Assembly: GCA_019359445.1 (NCBI GenBank)
Contig: JAHHHJ010000002.1
Location: 186,001-250,000 of the forward strand
Direction of reading: 5' to 3'
Length of the DNA: 64,000 nt
Source: Kastovskya adunca ATA6-11-RM4
GTDB taxonomy: Bacteria > Cyanobacteriota > Cyanobacteriia > Cyanobacteriales > Coleofasciculaceae
The notes beneath the pieces were generated by a model. That model had not been told where the DNA came from, ran no database searches, and worked only from the letters and a program-made list of their open reading frames with translations. Below are positions 9,168-18,411 of this stretch, one piece after another (positions within the stretch are counted from its first letter, which is position 1; each line of letters opens with the position of its first letter). Position numbers and translations under genes: made by a program.

Positions 9168-9650
9168 CTATGCAATGTCCTGTGTCTCCAGGTATGTCTG
9201 CACAATTTGGCGTACTTTCTGACGCAGCCTGTTTGCAGTGCGTTGAGAAATGCCACAAGCAGACGCTGTATCGGCTAAACTTCTGCCATTGAGCAGATCA
9301 TGGAAACATTGGCTCAAATTCTTACCGGATGCATATACTACTGCCCGCAGTTGTTCTTCTATCTCCAGCGCAACACAAGGTTCAGCATCTTCAGTCCAAG
9401 TAGGAGTGAACGAGGCTGCTTTTTGCCATAGACGAGTCTGACGGACTTTTGCCCGTCCGAGGCAGAACCTCGCATTTCTAATTAAGTCGTAGCGAAAAAA
9501 CTTTAAGTTTTGTTCCTGGCTCTGAGAGTTGATCGCTAGCGAGATTGCATATTCGATAATCTCTGCTTCAGAGGAACCAGGGGTTAGCATCTGGAGGCGT
9601 TGCTGTAGCTCAAGAACAGTACGCCAGCGCTTGTCTAGGACTTTTGCCAT
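9168..9650 (-). CDS. Small protein with C-terminal sigma-70-region-4-like HTH
   Basis: 160 residues, Arg/Gln-rich and helical. Residues about 122-148 (RSLADTASACGISQRTANRLRQK) form a helix-turn-helix like sigma region 4 or LuxR-type domains, so DNA binding is likely. The N-terminal ~110 residues are not recognised. It is 128 bases upstream of the GHKL ATPase on the same strand, which suggests it regulates, or works with, that gene. Confidence 0.65.
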   Translation of the reverse strand: MAKVLDKRWRTVLELQQRLQMLTPGSSEAEIIEYAISLAINSQSQEQNLKFFRYDLIRNARFCLGRAKVRQTRLWQKAASFTPTWTEDAEPCVALEIEEQLRAVVYASGKNLSQCFHDLLNGRSLADTASACGISQRTANRLRQKVRQIVQTYLETQDIA

Positions 9651-9965
9651 TTGATTTTCTCCTTATTAGTACTCTGCCGCCCCTATACCGAGTGCAGCTT
9701 CGTCTGTATTCATTTTATACGGCACCACAATGAAGCGTTATGCGCCAAGGTCTGATTTATTCGTGTGAAGAGATTACTATCATTGCCCCTATTTTTTTGA
9801 GGGTGTTGATTTATTTGTTAACTCCGTAACATTCATTCCTTGATAGAGGCGATCACCCTACCCAAACCCCGTACAACCAGCAAACCGACTAGAGAGAGCG
9901 TCTTGATAGCAAAAGCAAGCGAACAACTATGTCGTGCAAAGCGCGATCGCACTTTCCCCACAATC
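9651..9965. other. Intergenic region upstream of HTH gene
   Basis: Holds the presumed promoter of the HTH gene; its ribosome binding site is in the TTCTCC (minus-strand GGAGAA) just before the start. No gene seen. A 63-codon minus-strand frame at 9833-10024 overlaps the relic described next and is not convincing. Confidence 0.4.
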
Positions 9966-10151
9966 CTACTTTGACTTTCGTTTGGACTTGGGGGGCGTTC
10001 GGTGTGCGCCAAAGGATTTTTCACTGCGGTAGCGAAGCCACACCCGCAACTGCTGCGGAATCTTGTCTTTTTGTTCTTTGATCAGCGTGTTGTAAAGGGC
10101 TAAAGCGCGATCGCGTTCTCCACTTCTATTCAGACGGATTTGAGCTAATAT
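9966..10151 (-). pseudogene. 3' relic of an unidentified gene, overlapping the rpn end
   Basis: In the minus strand a 61-codon open frame without a usable start reads through ERDRALALYNTLIKEQKDKI and ends in a basic tail and a stop at 9966-9968. The RALALYNTLI stretch resembles a TPR-type helix pair. It overlaps the last 26 bases of the Rpn gene in another frame. The pattern suggests the 5' part of a gene was replaced when the Rpn gene was placed here. Identity unknown. Confidence 0.4.
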
Positions 10152-11052
10152 TCAACCAAGCTTCTAAATCTGCTTGATTATTAAAGTCCAATAGCGCTTC
10201 AGCCAAATTCTCTAATTGAGTAACAGATAATTGCTGGATGCGTTTCTGTAATTCTGTACTTACTACACCGATACGCCGAGAAAGCTGGCGCATAATCAGA
10301 TCTTGAGCCGCTTCCTGACGAGCTTCCTCACGGACTTCTTGACGAACTTCTTGCTGAATTTCTTGACGAACTTCTTGCTGAATTTCTTCTCGAACTTCCT
10401 CACGGACTTCCTGATAGTACCTGGTCTTTTTCAGATCGCTGAGTCCAAACATTCTTGCCAACTCCTGACGCCCGATACGCGGCAATTTGTATAAAACAAT
10501 TGTTTCTATCAAATCTAGCACTTCCCGCTGGGATGCTTCATCTGCAAGTTCGGAGCGTGCCTTTTCGACTAACTGTGTGACTCGCTGAGGAGTCCGCTTT
10601 TTCGTCTCGACAACCAACTTGATGATACCAACCCCTAGAGAAGTCTCCGGTGTCTCCTCCAGCTCATTTAGGTACAAACGATTGACTTGGAAACTTTCTA
10701 GCAAAATCTGATAAGGCTCTACTTCAGTTGGTTCTAAGCTCCGTCTGGGAAAGATAACAATTCCTCGCCAAGGTTGAGTCGGTGCATAGAGACGTAGATA
10801 GAGAAAAATCTCACAAAAAAAGCGAGCATAAAACTCTGGATCTTTTTGAAACTGAACTTCTAAGAAATAAATAGGTTTATGGGAGAGATTCGATACAGGA
10901 AGAAATACTCCATCAATCCTAAATGCCGTCTGTTTTAATTCGACAGAAGCAAAATTATAAGCATCGGCTTCAGACGCCTGACGCTCAATCAGTTCAAAAA
11001 AGGTGCCTGGAAAGGTTTGAAATAAACGATAAAAAATGGAGTCCGTTTTCAT
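10126..11052 (-). CDS. Rpn/PD-(D/E)XK family nuclease with DUF4351
   Basis: 308 residues, member of the Rpn ('recombination-promoting nuclease', PDDEXK_2) group very common in cyanobacteria. The N-terminal nuclease region includes the D-x-V/F and E-x-Q core FRIDGVFLP and YFLEVQFQ. The middle carries a charged heptad-like stretch of repeated EVREE/IQQEVRQ units (DNA repeat about 10317-10418), and the end is a DUF4351-type domain closing in EALLDFNNQADLEAWL. Proposed role in DNA cleavage or recombination; the native substrate is unknown. A paralogue lies at 19698-20630. Confidence 0.88.
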   Translation of the reverse strand: MKTDSIFYRLFQTFPGTFFELIERQASEADAYNFASVELKQTAFRIDGVFLPVSNLSHKPIYFLEVQFQKDPEFYARFFCEIFLYLRLYAPTQPWRGIVIFPRRSLEPTEVEPYQILLESFQVNRLYLNELEETPETSLGVGIIKLVVETKKRTPQRVTQLVEKARSELADEASQREVLDLIETIVLYKLPRIGRQELARMFGLSDLKKTRYYQEVREEVREEIQQEVRQEIQQEVRQEVREEARQEAAQDLIMRQLSRRIGVVSTELQKRIQQLSVTQLENLAEALLDFNNQADLEAWLNISSNPSE

Positions 11053-11216
11053 TCTGGCTTAACTAAGCATTTATTCTTAACCTGAGCGATTACAAACTCC
11101 ATGTAGAACTCCCTAAAAAAAGAGCGATCGCTAATTTATTTCTTCGGGAATTTGAACGGGCATTACCGTCAATCTTTAAACTCCAAATCTACCTCGTTTC
11201 TGGGAATGACAAAAAA

Positions 11217-12134
11217 CTAGGGCAACTCCACAGAAGTCGGTTTAGCAATGTGAGGCAAACCCCAGCCCAATTTTTCTCGCAGGATTCTGAAAAACTCTGG
11301 GGGTTGTACGCGGATAAAGCGTGCAGAATAGCGTGATCGCTCTATATGTAACCGATCGTCTGGCAAGACATAACATCCTGCATTCCCATCAACAACCATC
11401 ACCATCTGATTCGGCGTGGCTGGCAGAATGCTCACTGGCTCAGTGTCAGCAAAAACTAATGCCCTAGAGGCGAGAGAATGGGGGCAAATTGGCACCAATT
11501 GCAGCACAGGTACCCCTGGTGCTACCACTGGGCCACCTGCACTCAGGGAGTAAGCTGTCGAACCCGTTGGCGTCGAAACAATCACACCATCTGCTGCAAT
11601 ATCTACAGGCGCATGATTGCCCACCTGAATTTCAAAATGGCACATGCTGGTCAAAGGTTCTCGGTGAATCACCATCTCATTAAGGCAAAGCGCCTCCCAG
11701 GAAATGGCACTATCTCGCCACACCTGCACCAATAGCATCGCCCGTTCTTCAACTTCATAATCCCCAGCCATGGCTCGTTCTAAGGCTTGGGTGAGCTGAT
11801 TCAAATACACCTCTGTCAAAAAGCCCATGTGACCTGTATTCACCGCCAACAGAGGGATACCACAGGGCGCAACCTGGCGGAAGGCGGCTAAAACCGTGCC
11901 ATCTCCCCCAAGAACGATCGCAAAAGCCATCTCCTCATCAAAACCAGGCGATGCCAGCCCTTCAATGGGAGTACGGCGAATCGGAGAGTCAGGGCGAGAA
12001 TAGCCCAGAATGCCGCCAACGCCAGTTGCCATGCAGACATCCCAACCAGCATCACGCAGCTTTTCCTTCAGTTCCATGGCAACACGACAAGCCACGGGTT
12101 TAATATCGTTGTAAATAATGCCTGCTTTCGGCAC
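11217..12134 (-). CDS. nadK: NAD kinase
   Basis: Phosphorylates NAD to NADP; cytosolic. About 305 residues from GTG 12134, chosen because family members begin [12 protein letters not shown]; a TTG three codons upstream is possible. GGDGT is at 76-80, NTGHMGFL at 99-106 and [11 protein letters not shown] at 188-198, all diagnostic. Cyanobacteria usually carry two NAD kinases; the 40-residue insert before GGDGT fits one of them. Single gene with about 370 bases of upstream sequence. Confidence 0.95.
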   Translation of the reverse strand: MPKAGIIYNDIKPVACRVAMELKEKLRDAGWDVCMATGVGGILGYSRPDSPIRRTPIEGLASPGFDEEMAFAIVLGGDGTVLAAFRQVAPCGIPLLAVNTGHMGFLTEVYLNQLTQALERAMAGDYEVEERAMLLVQVWRDSAISWEALCLNEMVIHREPLTSMCHFEIQVGNHAPVDIAADGVIVSTPTGSTAYSLSAGGPVVAPGVPVLQLVPICPHSLASRALVFADTEPVSILPATPNQMVMVVDGNAGCYVLPDDRLHIERSRYSARFIRVQPPEFFRILREKLGWGLPHIAKPTSVELP

Positions 12135-12506
12135 GCTTACCAATCCGGCTAGAGTTCAAACGAAATCAGCAAATTAGCCAAAGAATTCTAGAGAAAAATC
12201 CCGGCGATTGTCTCAAATCAGCAGTCTACTCACAGAAGGTACTGGTCATATAGACAAAATAGCCAGTCTTTCTTGAGTAATTGCTGATTAAACAACCGAC
12301 ATGGAGCAGAATTCAGTTTTGCTTCTAATTAGCTAGGTTTATCGTGACATATTTTGCCCATCCCTGCGTCCGCCTAAAGAGGCTCCTGTAAAAATAGGGG
12401 CGTTTAGACTAGGGAAACAGGGGATGACGATTCGATATAGTGCCATGATGGGCTATTTTAATATCATCCCAGACGGCAGTGTTGACTAGGAAAAAAGTTC
12501 TGGGGT
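12135..12506. other. Intergenic region between nadK and ycf39
   Basis: Upstream of nadK (minus strand) and downstream of ycf39. No gene, strong hairpin or repeat seen; likely promoter of nadK. Confidence 0.4.
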
Positions 12507-13490
12507 TTATTTGGAAGACTTGAAAGGCGTCTTTTTCTGAGACTTCTTTTTTCCTTTGTTTTTCTCGTAGTCGATTTCCTTGAGTTTTTTCATAATTCGG
12601 CTGAAGTACTCTTGCATATAGGCTTCTAAGGTCGTTGTCTTACTCTCATCTAGCCCAAACACCTTGTAAACTTCATCCATTGGCGCATCGAGAGGTTTAC
12701 CTGATGCCAAAACCTCTGTAAATGCCAGTCTATCTGCAACATTCCAGCCCCATTGAAAAAACCGCAGCCCCCGGCGTATTGTCCGCAACAAGTTAAGCGG
12801 CATTCTGGCAATTTTGGCATCTCGTCCTGATAGGCGTTCGCACAAGCGGACAATTTCATAAGCTCCCCAAGCGCGAGAGCCAACGACGGGGAAGATTTGA
12901 TTTTCTGTCTCTGGAACTTCCAGAGCACGGACGGCAAACTTGGCAATATCCTGAGTATCCATGTAGGCAATCGGTGCGCTATCCCCTGTAATCCACACAG
13001 CCTGTCCGTCCAAAATGGGAATAGCATACTGACCGATTAGCCCTTGCAGAAAGCCGCAAGGTCTTAAGATGGTGTATTTTAATCCAGATTCGGCTAGGAA
13101 AAGCTCTGTACACCGCTTAATTTCCATCAAGGGGACGTGGGAATAGTTCTGGGCGTTGAGAATCGAAAAGAAGACAAATCGTTCTATCCCCGCCGCCGCC
13201 GCTGCTTGAATCAGCGCTACTTTGCCGTCCCAGTCTACCTGTTTGATAGTCAGGTTATCAGTTGGGCGGGAGGTTGCCGCATCAATGACGGCGGTAATAC
13301 CTTGTAGAGCAGGTATTAGTGTTTCTGGCTGACAAAGATCGCCTTGGACAATTTCGGCCCCCCACTCTTTTAAGAATGTTGCCTTTCTGGGGCTGCGAAC
13401 TAGGCAGCGTACCTGATGCCCCTCGTCTAAGGCGCGACGAACTACCTGTCTTCCCAAGGTTCCAGTTGCACCAACCACCAATAAATTCAT
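12507..13490 (-). CDS. ycf39: Ycf39-type NmrA-like SDR, photosystem II assembly factor
   Basis: 327-residue atypical short-chain dehydrogenase of the NmrA type, conserved in cyanobacteria and plastids. The NAD(P)-binding GATGTLGRQV is at 7-16; the Ycf39 landmarks GDLCQPETL, FFSILNAQNYSHVPLM and ILRPCGFLQGLIGQYA follow. Ycf39 acts with high-light-inducible proteins in delivery of chlorophyll to D1 during photosystem II assembly. The C-terminus has a lysine-rich tail of about 25 residues. petM is 147 bases upstream on the same strand, a pairing often seen in cyanobacteria. Confidence 0.93.
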   Translation of the reverse strand: MNLLVVGATGTLGRQVVRRALDEGHQVRCLVRSPRKATFLKEWGAEIVQGDLCQPETLIPALQGITAVIDAATSRPTDNLTIKQVDWDGKVALIQAAAAAGIERFVFFSILNAQNYSHVPLMEIKRCTELFLAESGLKYTILRPCGFLQGLIGQYAIPILDGQAVWITGDSAPIAYMDTQDIAKFAVRALEVPETENQIFPVVGSRAWGAYEIVRLCERLSGRDAKIARMPLNLLRTIRRGLRFFQWGWNVADRLAFTEVLASGKPLDAPMDEVYKVFGLDESKTTTLEAYMQEYFSRIMKKLKEIDYEKNKGKKKSQKKTPFKSSK

Positions 13491-13637
13491 TTAATTAATG
13501 AAGAATCTTAAAGTTTCTATAAGATGTTATCAGAAATCCTCGGTTCATCTTTGCAAAACTTAGCAAAGGTGATTCCAGAGTGCGGTGTGAAGTGAGCCGA
13601 GACAGTCCCGGTAGTGCCTCACACCGACAAATGACCC

Positions 13638-13751
13638 TTAGAGAGACTCTTCTTCGCCCCCTTGGATTTTCAGTAATAAAAAGCCGATGCCTAAGCCGAC
13701 CAGAATCAGGGTAAAGGACAAGACAGCCGCGTTAAAAATTTCACCGTTCAT
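13638..13751 (-). CDS. petM: Cytochrome b6f complex subunit PetM
   Basis: 37-residue membrane protein: [19 protein letters not shown] continues into a single transmembrane helix and ends in [10 protein letters not shown], the pattern of PetM (subunit VII of cytochrome b6f). It acts in the thylakoid membrane in electron transfer between the photosystems. Located directly upstream of ycf39 on the same strand. Confidence 0.95.
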   Translation of the reverse strand: MNGEIFNAAVLSFTLILVGLGIGFLLLKIQGGEEESL

Positions 13752-13953
13752 CGAGTTAAAGACTCCTATGCGATCGCCAAAACAGTAATCATCCAACTTA
13801 GTCTCCCATCACCACAGGACTAGTGGTGACTGGGTTACCCAGAAACACAGGGTATTGACACCTATATTCGGTATTTTAAAGCAGCTCAGGGCAAATCTTT
13901 TGAGTTAGTCATGAGTCCTTAGTTCTTAATCCTTAGTTGGGCATTGATAAAAA

Positions 13954-15099
13954 ATGAAGATTGAGCAAAATTTCTTTACAAAAAGCCGATCGCCGCAGCT
14001 CAAACGCCCACGTTTAGCCGTTACCTTGGGAGATCCAGCCAGCATTGGGCCAGAGGTAGTCCTAAAAGCATTGGCAGATGCGGCAGTGACTCAAAATTGT
14101 GAGATTACGGTGGTTGGTACGGCGGCGTTGTTGCAGTCTGCCTACGAGGAATTGCGACAGCAGCTTCCTGGGGAAGAGGTACTAATCGATCCCAAACAGT
14201 TGTCCATTCTCGACGTGCAGTTAGATGGAATGACACAACGGCAGATTATACCCGGTACTGGTAATGCGGCTAGTGGGGCAGCAAGTTTTGCTTATCTAGA
14301 AACCGCAATTGCCCGGACTTTAGCGGGCGAATTTGATGGCATTGTTACAGCACCGATTGCGAAATCGTTGTGGAAGGCAGCAGGTCATCACTATCCAGGG
14401 CAAACGGAAGTGCTAGCACAATCGGCTGGAGTCGAAAAATTTGGGATGTTGTTTGTGGCGCGATCGCCTCATACAGGTTGGTTACTACGTACTTTACTTG
14501 CCACCACTCATATCCCTTTGCGTCAAGTTGCTGACACTCTCACACCAGAGTTAATGACCACCAAACTGGATTTACTTGTGGAATGCCTCAAGGCAGATTT
14601 TGGGCTGGAGACGCCTCGAATTGCCATTGCTGGACTCAATCCCCACAGCGGAGAACAAGGTCAGTTGGGGACTGAGGAGCAACAGTGGTTGATTCCCTGG
14701 CTAGAGCAAGAGCGCCAGAAACATCCTCAATTGCAGCTAGATGGCCCTGTACCGCCGGATACAATGTGGGTGAAGCCCGGTCAAGCTTGGTACAACAACG
14801 ACCTGCACAGTGGCGCTCATGATGCTTATCTAGCGCTTTATCACGACCAAGGCTTAATACCCGTAAAACTGATGGCATTTGACCGGGCGATTAATACCAC
14901 GATTGGTTTACCTTTCATTCGCACCTCTCCCGATCACGGCACTGCCTTTGATATTGCCGGAAAAGCGATCGCTAATGCCACCAGTATGAAAGAAGCCATA
15001 GGGCTGGCGGTGGATTTGGTTGATCAAAAGTCAGCCTCTAAGCTCTCTGCTAATTGTGATGGTAAAGGCGATGGAGATTTAGATCGATCAGACTTTTAA
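13954..15099 (+). CDS. pdxA: 4-hydroxythreonine-4-phosphate dehydrogenase
   Basis: Vitamin B6 (pyridoxal phosphate) synthesis: NAD-dependent oxidation of 4-phosphohydroxy-threonine. 381 residues, longer than the usual 330-350 because of an N-terminal extension and a 20-residue Ser/Asp-rich tail. Landmarks: [13 protein letters not shown] near residue 23, the TAPIAK block, [28 protein letters not shown] and [14 protein letters not shown], including the metal-binding histidines. The last 12 bases overlap the convergent gene at 15088. Many cyanobacteria are thought to use PdxA-like proteins in B6-related pathways; exact role not tested. Confidence 0.94.
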   Translation: MKIEQNFFTKSRSPQLKRPRLAVTLGDPASIGPEVVLKALADAAVTQNCEITVVGTAALLQSAYEELRQQLPGEEVLIDPKQLSILDVQLDGMTQRQIIPGTGNAASGAASFAYLETAIARTLAGEFDGIVTAPIAKSLWKAAGHHYPGQTEVLAQSAGVEKFGMLFVARSPHTGWLLRTLLATTHIPLRQVADTLTPELMTTKLDLLVECLKADFGLETPRIAIAGLNPHSGEQGQLGTEEQQWLIPWLEQERQKHPQLQLDGPVPPDTMWVKPGQAWYNNDLHSGAHDAYLALYHDQGLIPVKLMAFDRAINTTIGLPFIRTSPDHGTAFDIAGKAIANATSMKEAIGLAVDLVDQKSASKLSANCDGKGDGDLDRSDF

Positions 15100-15561
15100 G
15101 GCTTCATCAAGAATCTGACGCGCTTCTTCTGCTTGGGACTTTGCCTCGCGGTAGCGCAGATTGGATTGAGCGAAGTTTTTCAGGGCTTTGAAGCCATCTT
15201 TGATACTGGCAATCTCGTCTTCGCTGACGTCTTTGTCACTAAACAAAAGGTCAATTTGTTCGCGCACCTTTAGCGCTTCAGCACGGGATTCCTGAACTTT
15301 GAGTTTTAGTGTGGCTAGTTGGTTGAGGAGCTGTACAGCTTGAATGACGGCGTCTTCATCACTAGTGGTTGTGGAGGAATCGGGTTCTTTCACTTCAATG
15401 AGTTGCTGAGCGCTAAAACCGTCCGCCAGGTCAGTATCAAGCTTGCCTGCATCCATGAGGTCAATTAGCTGATCCATGGCTTTCTCACGGGCTTTGGCAG
15501 AGTCTTTGCCAGGAACGCTCAGGATAACTTCGGGACTCTGAGCAAGAGTGTACTGAACCAT
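15088..15561 (-). CDS. Hypothetical cyanobacterial protein, helical C-terminus
   Basis: 157 residues, no signal or membrane segment. The N-terminal third ([20 protein letters not shown]) looks compact; the rest is acidic with long helices likely to form a coiled coil ([20 protein letters not shown] and onward to the end). Family not recognised. It converges on pdxA with a 12-base overlap of 3' ends. The ribosome binding site is weak. Confidence 0.7.
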   Translation of the reverse strand: MVQYTLAQSPEVILSVPGKDSAKAREKAMDQLIDLMDAGKLDTDLADGFSAQQLIEVKEPDSSTTTSDEDAVIQAVQLLNQLATLKLKVQESRAEALKVREQIDLLFSDKDVSEDEIASIKDGFKALKNFAQSNLRYREAKSQAEEARQILDEALKV

Positions 15562-15714
15562 AATTACGTTGGGGAAAGTGGTTTGACTCGGATTTGGTTA
15601 AGCTGAAACGATGGGAATTAACCAAGCCGAGAGTATGTTTCTTAATTTTAAGGTAAAGCGATCGCTATCCGAACCTTCGCAGTACTCCAGTCATAGCTGA
15701 AGGCTTGGCTGGTG

Positions 15715-15770
15715 GTGTAGCGGAGCGCGACCGAAGGAAGCAGCCTACACAATCTTATGGTATAGTGTAG
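15715..15770 (+). promoter_or_regulatory. Alternative hairpins at left end of the tnpB insertion
   Basis: GTGTAG (15715-15720), CTACAC (15745-15750) and GTGTAG (15765-15770) can form two mutually exclusive stems just upstream of tnpB. Such subterminal hairpins mark IS200/IS605-type ends. A -10-like TATAGT lies in the last arm, so it overlaps the presumed tnpB promoter. Confidence 0.5.
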
Positions 15771-15772
15771 AC

Positions 15773-17026
15773 ATGCTAAACATGACGTGGGAATTTAAGC
15801 TAGAGCCAACCGCCGAGCAGGTTTCAGGGATTGAGCACACTTTAGATGTGTGTCGCAATGTCTGGAATTTTGCGCGGCGGGAACGTAAAGACTGGCTGGA
15901 TTCTCGGAAGTCTCCGGTGAATGCGTGCTCAATTCGGCAGGAGTTTATCCTGCCAGCCGACGCGCCATTCCCGAACTACCACGTTCAGGCCAAAGGCTTA
16001 ACTAAAGCCAAGGCTGACTTCCCTAGACTCAAGACCGTCAATGCCCAAGTGCTCCAGCAAGTCCTTAGAAAGCTAGATGGCGCTTGGGAATCATGGCGGC
16101 TAAAGCGGTCAGGGTTTCCAAGGTTCAAAAAACCTAACCGGATGCGTAGCTTTGTCTTCCCTCAGATGCTCAAAAACTGCATCACGGGCGAGGGGATTAA
16201 GCTACCTCAACTGGGCTTGGTGAGGGTGCGTTGGTCGCGGGAGATACCGGATCTCTTCGAGGTGAAGCAAGCCCGAATCGTCCGCAAGGCGTCGGGTTAC
16301 TTCGTCATGCTTAGCCTTCAGTCTGATGTTGAAATCCCCGCTGCGGTGCCTCACGGGCACCCCATCGGGATTGACGTTGGGCTAGAATACTTTCTTTCAA
16401 CCTCAGACGGAAAACAAGTCAAGCGGCCTCGCTTTTTTGGCCGTCTGCAACGCAAGCTGAAATTGCTGCAACGCAGGCTGAAGACGAAGCACAAGGGGTC
16501 GGCTAACTGGCTAAAACTCCAGAAGAAGATTGGCAGAGTCCATCAACGCATGGCCGATACTCGCAAAGACTGGCACTTTAAGCTGGCTCATCACCTCTGC
16601 GACAGCGCAGGGATGATCTTTGTGGAAGACCTAGACTTCCGCATTATGGCCAAGGGGATGCTGGGTAAGCACACCCTAGATGCTGGGCTGGGTCAATTCA
16701 CGAACCAGATCTTGCCCTGGGTGTGTTTCAAGCGCGATGTGTATTACGGCAAGGTTGATGCTCGGGGCACCTCTCAGGAGTGCCCGGACTGTGGTGCGGA
16801 GGTTCGCAAAGACCTCTCAACTAGAATCCATCATTGCCACAACTGCGGGTCAATCAAGCCTCGTGATGTGGCAGCAGGGCAAGTAATTTGCACCCGTGGG
16901 CAACGGGGAATAGAAAATGCCTGTGGAGTCGAGGTGGCGGGGGCTGAGGTCACTCAGTCTAGTCAACTGGCGCTGAAGCAGGAAATCTTCGGAGCGATCC
17001 GGGGAATCACCACGCATAATCTTTGA
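15773..17026 (+). CDS. tnpB: TnpB, RNA-guided endonuclease of IS200/IS605 group
   Basis: 417 residues, full length. RuvC residues D201 (GIDVG), E285 (FVEDL) and D365 (PRDVAA) are present, as is the zinc ribbon C337-C340 / C355-C358, so the nuclease looks intact. No tnpA is nearby: a TnpB-only (IS1341-type) insertion. Known TnpB proteins are guided by an omega-RNA made from the element's right end. Two hairpins (17007-17038, 17045-17066) overlap and follow the stop codon and could be part of that RNA. Higher GC than some neighbours. Confidence 0.93.
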   Translation: MLNMTWEFKLEPTAEQVSGIEHTLDVCRNVWNFARRERKDWLDSRKSPVNACSIRQEFILPADAPFPNYHVQAKGLTKAKADFPRLKTVNAQVLQQVLRKLDGAWESWRLKRSGFPRFKKPNRMRSFVFPQMLKNCITGEGIKLPQLGLVRVRWSREIPDLFEVKQARIVRKASGYFVMLSLQSDVEIPAAVPHGHPIGIDVGLEYFLSTSDGKQVKRPRFFGRLQRKLKLLQRRLKTKHKGSANWLKLQKKIGRVHQRMADTRKDWHFKLAHHLCDSAGMIFVEDLDFRIMAKGMLGKHTLDAGLGQFTNQILPWVCFKRDVYYGKVDARGTSQECPDCGAEVRKDLSTRIHHCHNCGSIKPRDVAAGQVICTRGQRGIENACGVEVAGAEVTQSSQLALKQEIFGAIRGITTHNL

Positions 17027-17066
17027 TTTGTGTGGTGAGGATGTCAATCTCGATTGCTTGAGATTG
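17007..17066 (+). ncRNA. Candidate omega-RNA / right-end hairpins of tnpB
   Basis: TCACCAC (17007-17013) pairs with GTGGTGA (17032-17038) across the tnpB stop codon, and CAATCTC (17045-17051) pairs with GAGATTG (17060-17066). Position at the 3' end of tnpB fits the known location of omega-RNA scaffolds; the exact RNA ends and guide cannot be fixed from sequence alone. Confidence 0.45.
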
Positions 17067-17118
17067 CGAAATCCCGTGAGAGAATGAAGGAAAGACCAAT
17101 CCACAATTCGGTAGACCG

Positions 17119-17508
17119 ATGAGTGACGATCGCACAGCCGTCCTGGCAGCTAATCAAGCCTTTTATCGCGCTTTTGAGAAAAAAGATATTGAAGCGATGA
17201 GTACCGTATGGTCACAGGGAACGGGAAGTCTGTGCATTCACCCCGGACGCGATGAACTACGAGGGTGGAAGGACATTCGCCATTCCTGGGAACAGATTTT
17301 TAACAATACTAGCTATATCGAAATTGAGATGGAGATTCTCGCAACAGAAGTGCGTGACAATCTCGCTTATGTTGTTTTGGTGGAGAACCTGCTGCAAGTG
17401 AGCCGAGGGAGACGAGTTCAGGCTCAGTCGATGGCAACAAACGTATTTGAGCGTATGGCGTCATCGTGGTATCTGGTGCATCACCACGGTAGTCCTTTGA
17501 TGCGCTGA
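17119..17508 (+). CDS. NTF2-like / SnoaL-type protein
   Basis: 129-residue cytosolic protein of the nuclear transport factor 2-like superfamily: NQAFYRAFEKKDIEAMSTVW at the start, a HPG-x-x-ELRGW-x-x-IRHSWEQIF middle, and a final FERMASSWYLVHHHGSP strand. Proteins of this type act as small-molecule binding or enzyme domains; the ligand is not evident. It lies just after the TnpB insertion on the same strand but with its own spacing of about 90 bases. Confidence 0.82.
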   Translation: MSDDRTAVLAANQAFYRAFEKKDIEAMSTVWSQGTGSLCIHPGRDELRGWKDIRHSWEQIFNNTSYIEIEMEILATEVRDNLAYVVLVENLLQVSRGRRVQAQSMATNVFERMASSWYLVHHHGSPLMR

Positions 17509-18192
17509 AGCTTGGCGGGGATACTCGCTACAGACTCAATGTCACTCAATATTGGTGATTGTGTTGTTACCTGGGATGGCGTTGAATTGGACAAGTACGC
17601 AAGGCTCCAGAGGCAGCTAGTCATAAGAACACTAGATAATAAACGCTTCATAATCTCCTCCTGATAGTTATTAACCTATCTCTATAAACAGCTCAGAAAT
17701 ATACAAAAAAAGATCGTTAAACCGAAATAAATGCAATTTGTCGATATTTTGGTATTAACAATCACATAAGTTAGCTATATGAGGTCGAGAGTTCAGTAGT
17801 CATGACAGGAAGAAACGTCCTGTTATCACATCAAGACCACAGAATTAAAAACAATTGTTCCCTACCATTTCCAGAATTCTTGCCAACAACACATGACACG
17901 CAGGCACTAGCACAATTAAGTACAGATGACTGAGCGTAAAGGCGATCGCCAAGAATGCAGGATTAAATTGATGACAAGGGGTGATAATTGAAGAAATTAC
18001 AGCATAGAAAGCGTTTTCGTCAGTGTTTGCCGAGGTATTAGTTTAATTCCAGCCCTAGCACTACTATTTAACGCTTACTGCTGTACGGATTCCGGAATAT
18101 TTTTAAGCATTCACACCAAAACGCGCCTGTAGATGCAACGGCATAGACCAGCCGAAACATTACAGTAAAGGAGTAGCAAGCAACATTTTGTT
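17509..18192. other. 684-bp intergenic region
   Basis: No supported gene. A hairpin ACAGGA-N7-TCCTGT (17805-17823) and one HIP1-like site are present. AT-rich around 17650-17780. An AAGGAG lies near 18167, about 20 bases before the next ATG, too far to serve as a normal ribosome binding site. Confidence 0.4.
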
Positions 18193-18393
18193 ATGCCTAC
18201 CCTAGAGTTGAATATTACTCAAATCCAGGCTCCTCCAGAGCAGAGACCTGAGCAACCACCTGTCCCTTCCGAACCCGACCCAGAACCTGGCCCCCAACCG
18301 ATACCGGAACCCACAAGGGAAACCGAACCTGACCCGGAACCTGGCCCTGAGCCGCTGCCAACTGAACTTGACCCGGAAGCGCCTTCTCGATGA
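18193..18393 (+). CDS. Small proline/glutamate-rich protein (doubtful)
   Basis: 66 codons, no known domain. The C-terminal two thirds are a low-complexity Pro-Glu-Asp stretch with two near-identical EPDPEPGP units, encoded by a repeated 23-bp DNA segment (about 18269 and 18325). No good ribosome binding site. It could be a real surface or linker-type peptide, a relic of a larger protein with such a linker, or chance. Confidence 0.4.
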   Translation: MPTLELNITQIQAPPEQRPEQPPVPSEPDPEPGPQPIPEPTRETEPDPEPGPEPLPTELDPEAPSR

Positions 18394-18411
18394 GGTGTGA
18401 AGGATGAACGG

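Noticed and set aside
9833-10024. 63-codon minus-strand frame
   Set aside because: Overlaps a more protein-like relic in another frame and has no family features.
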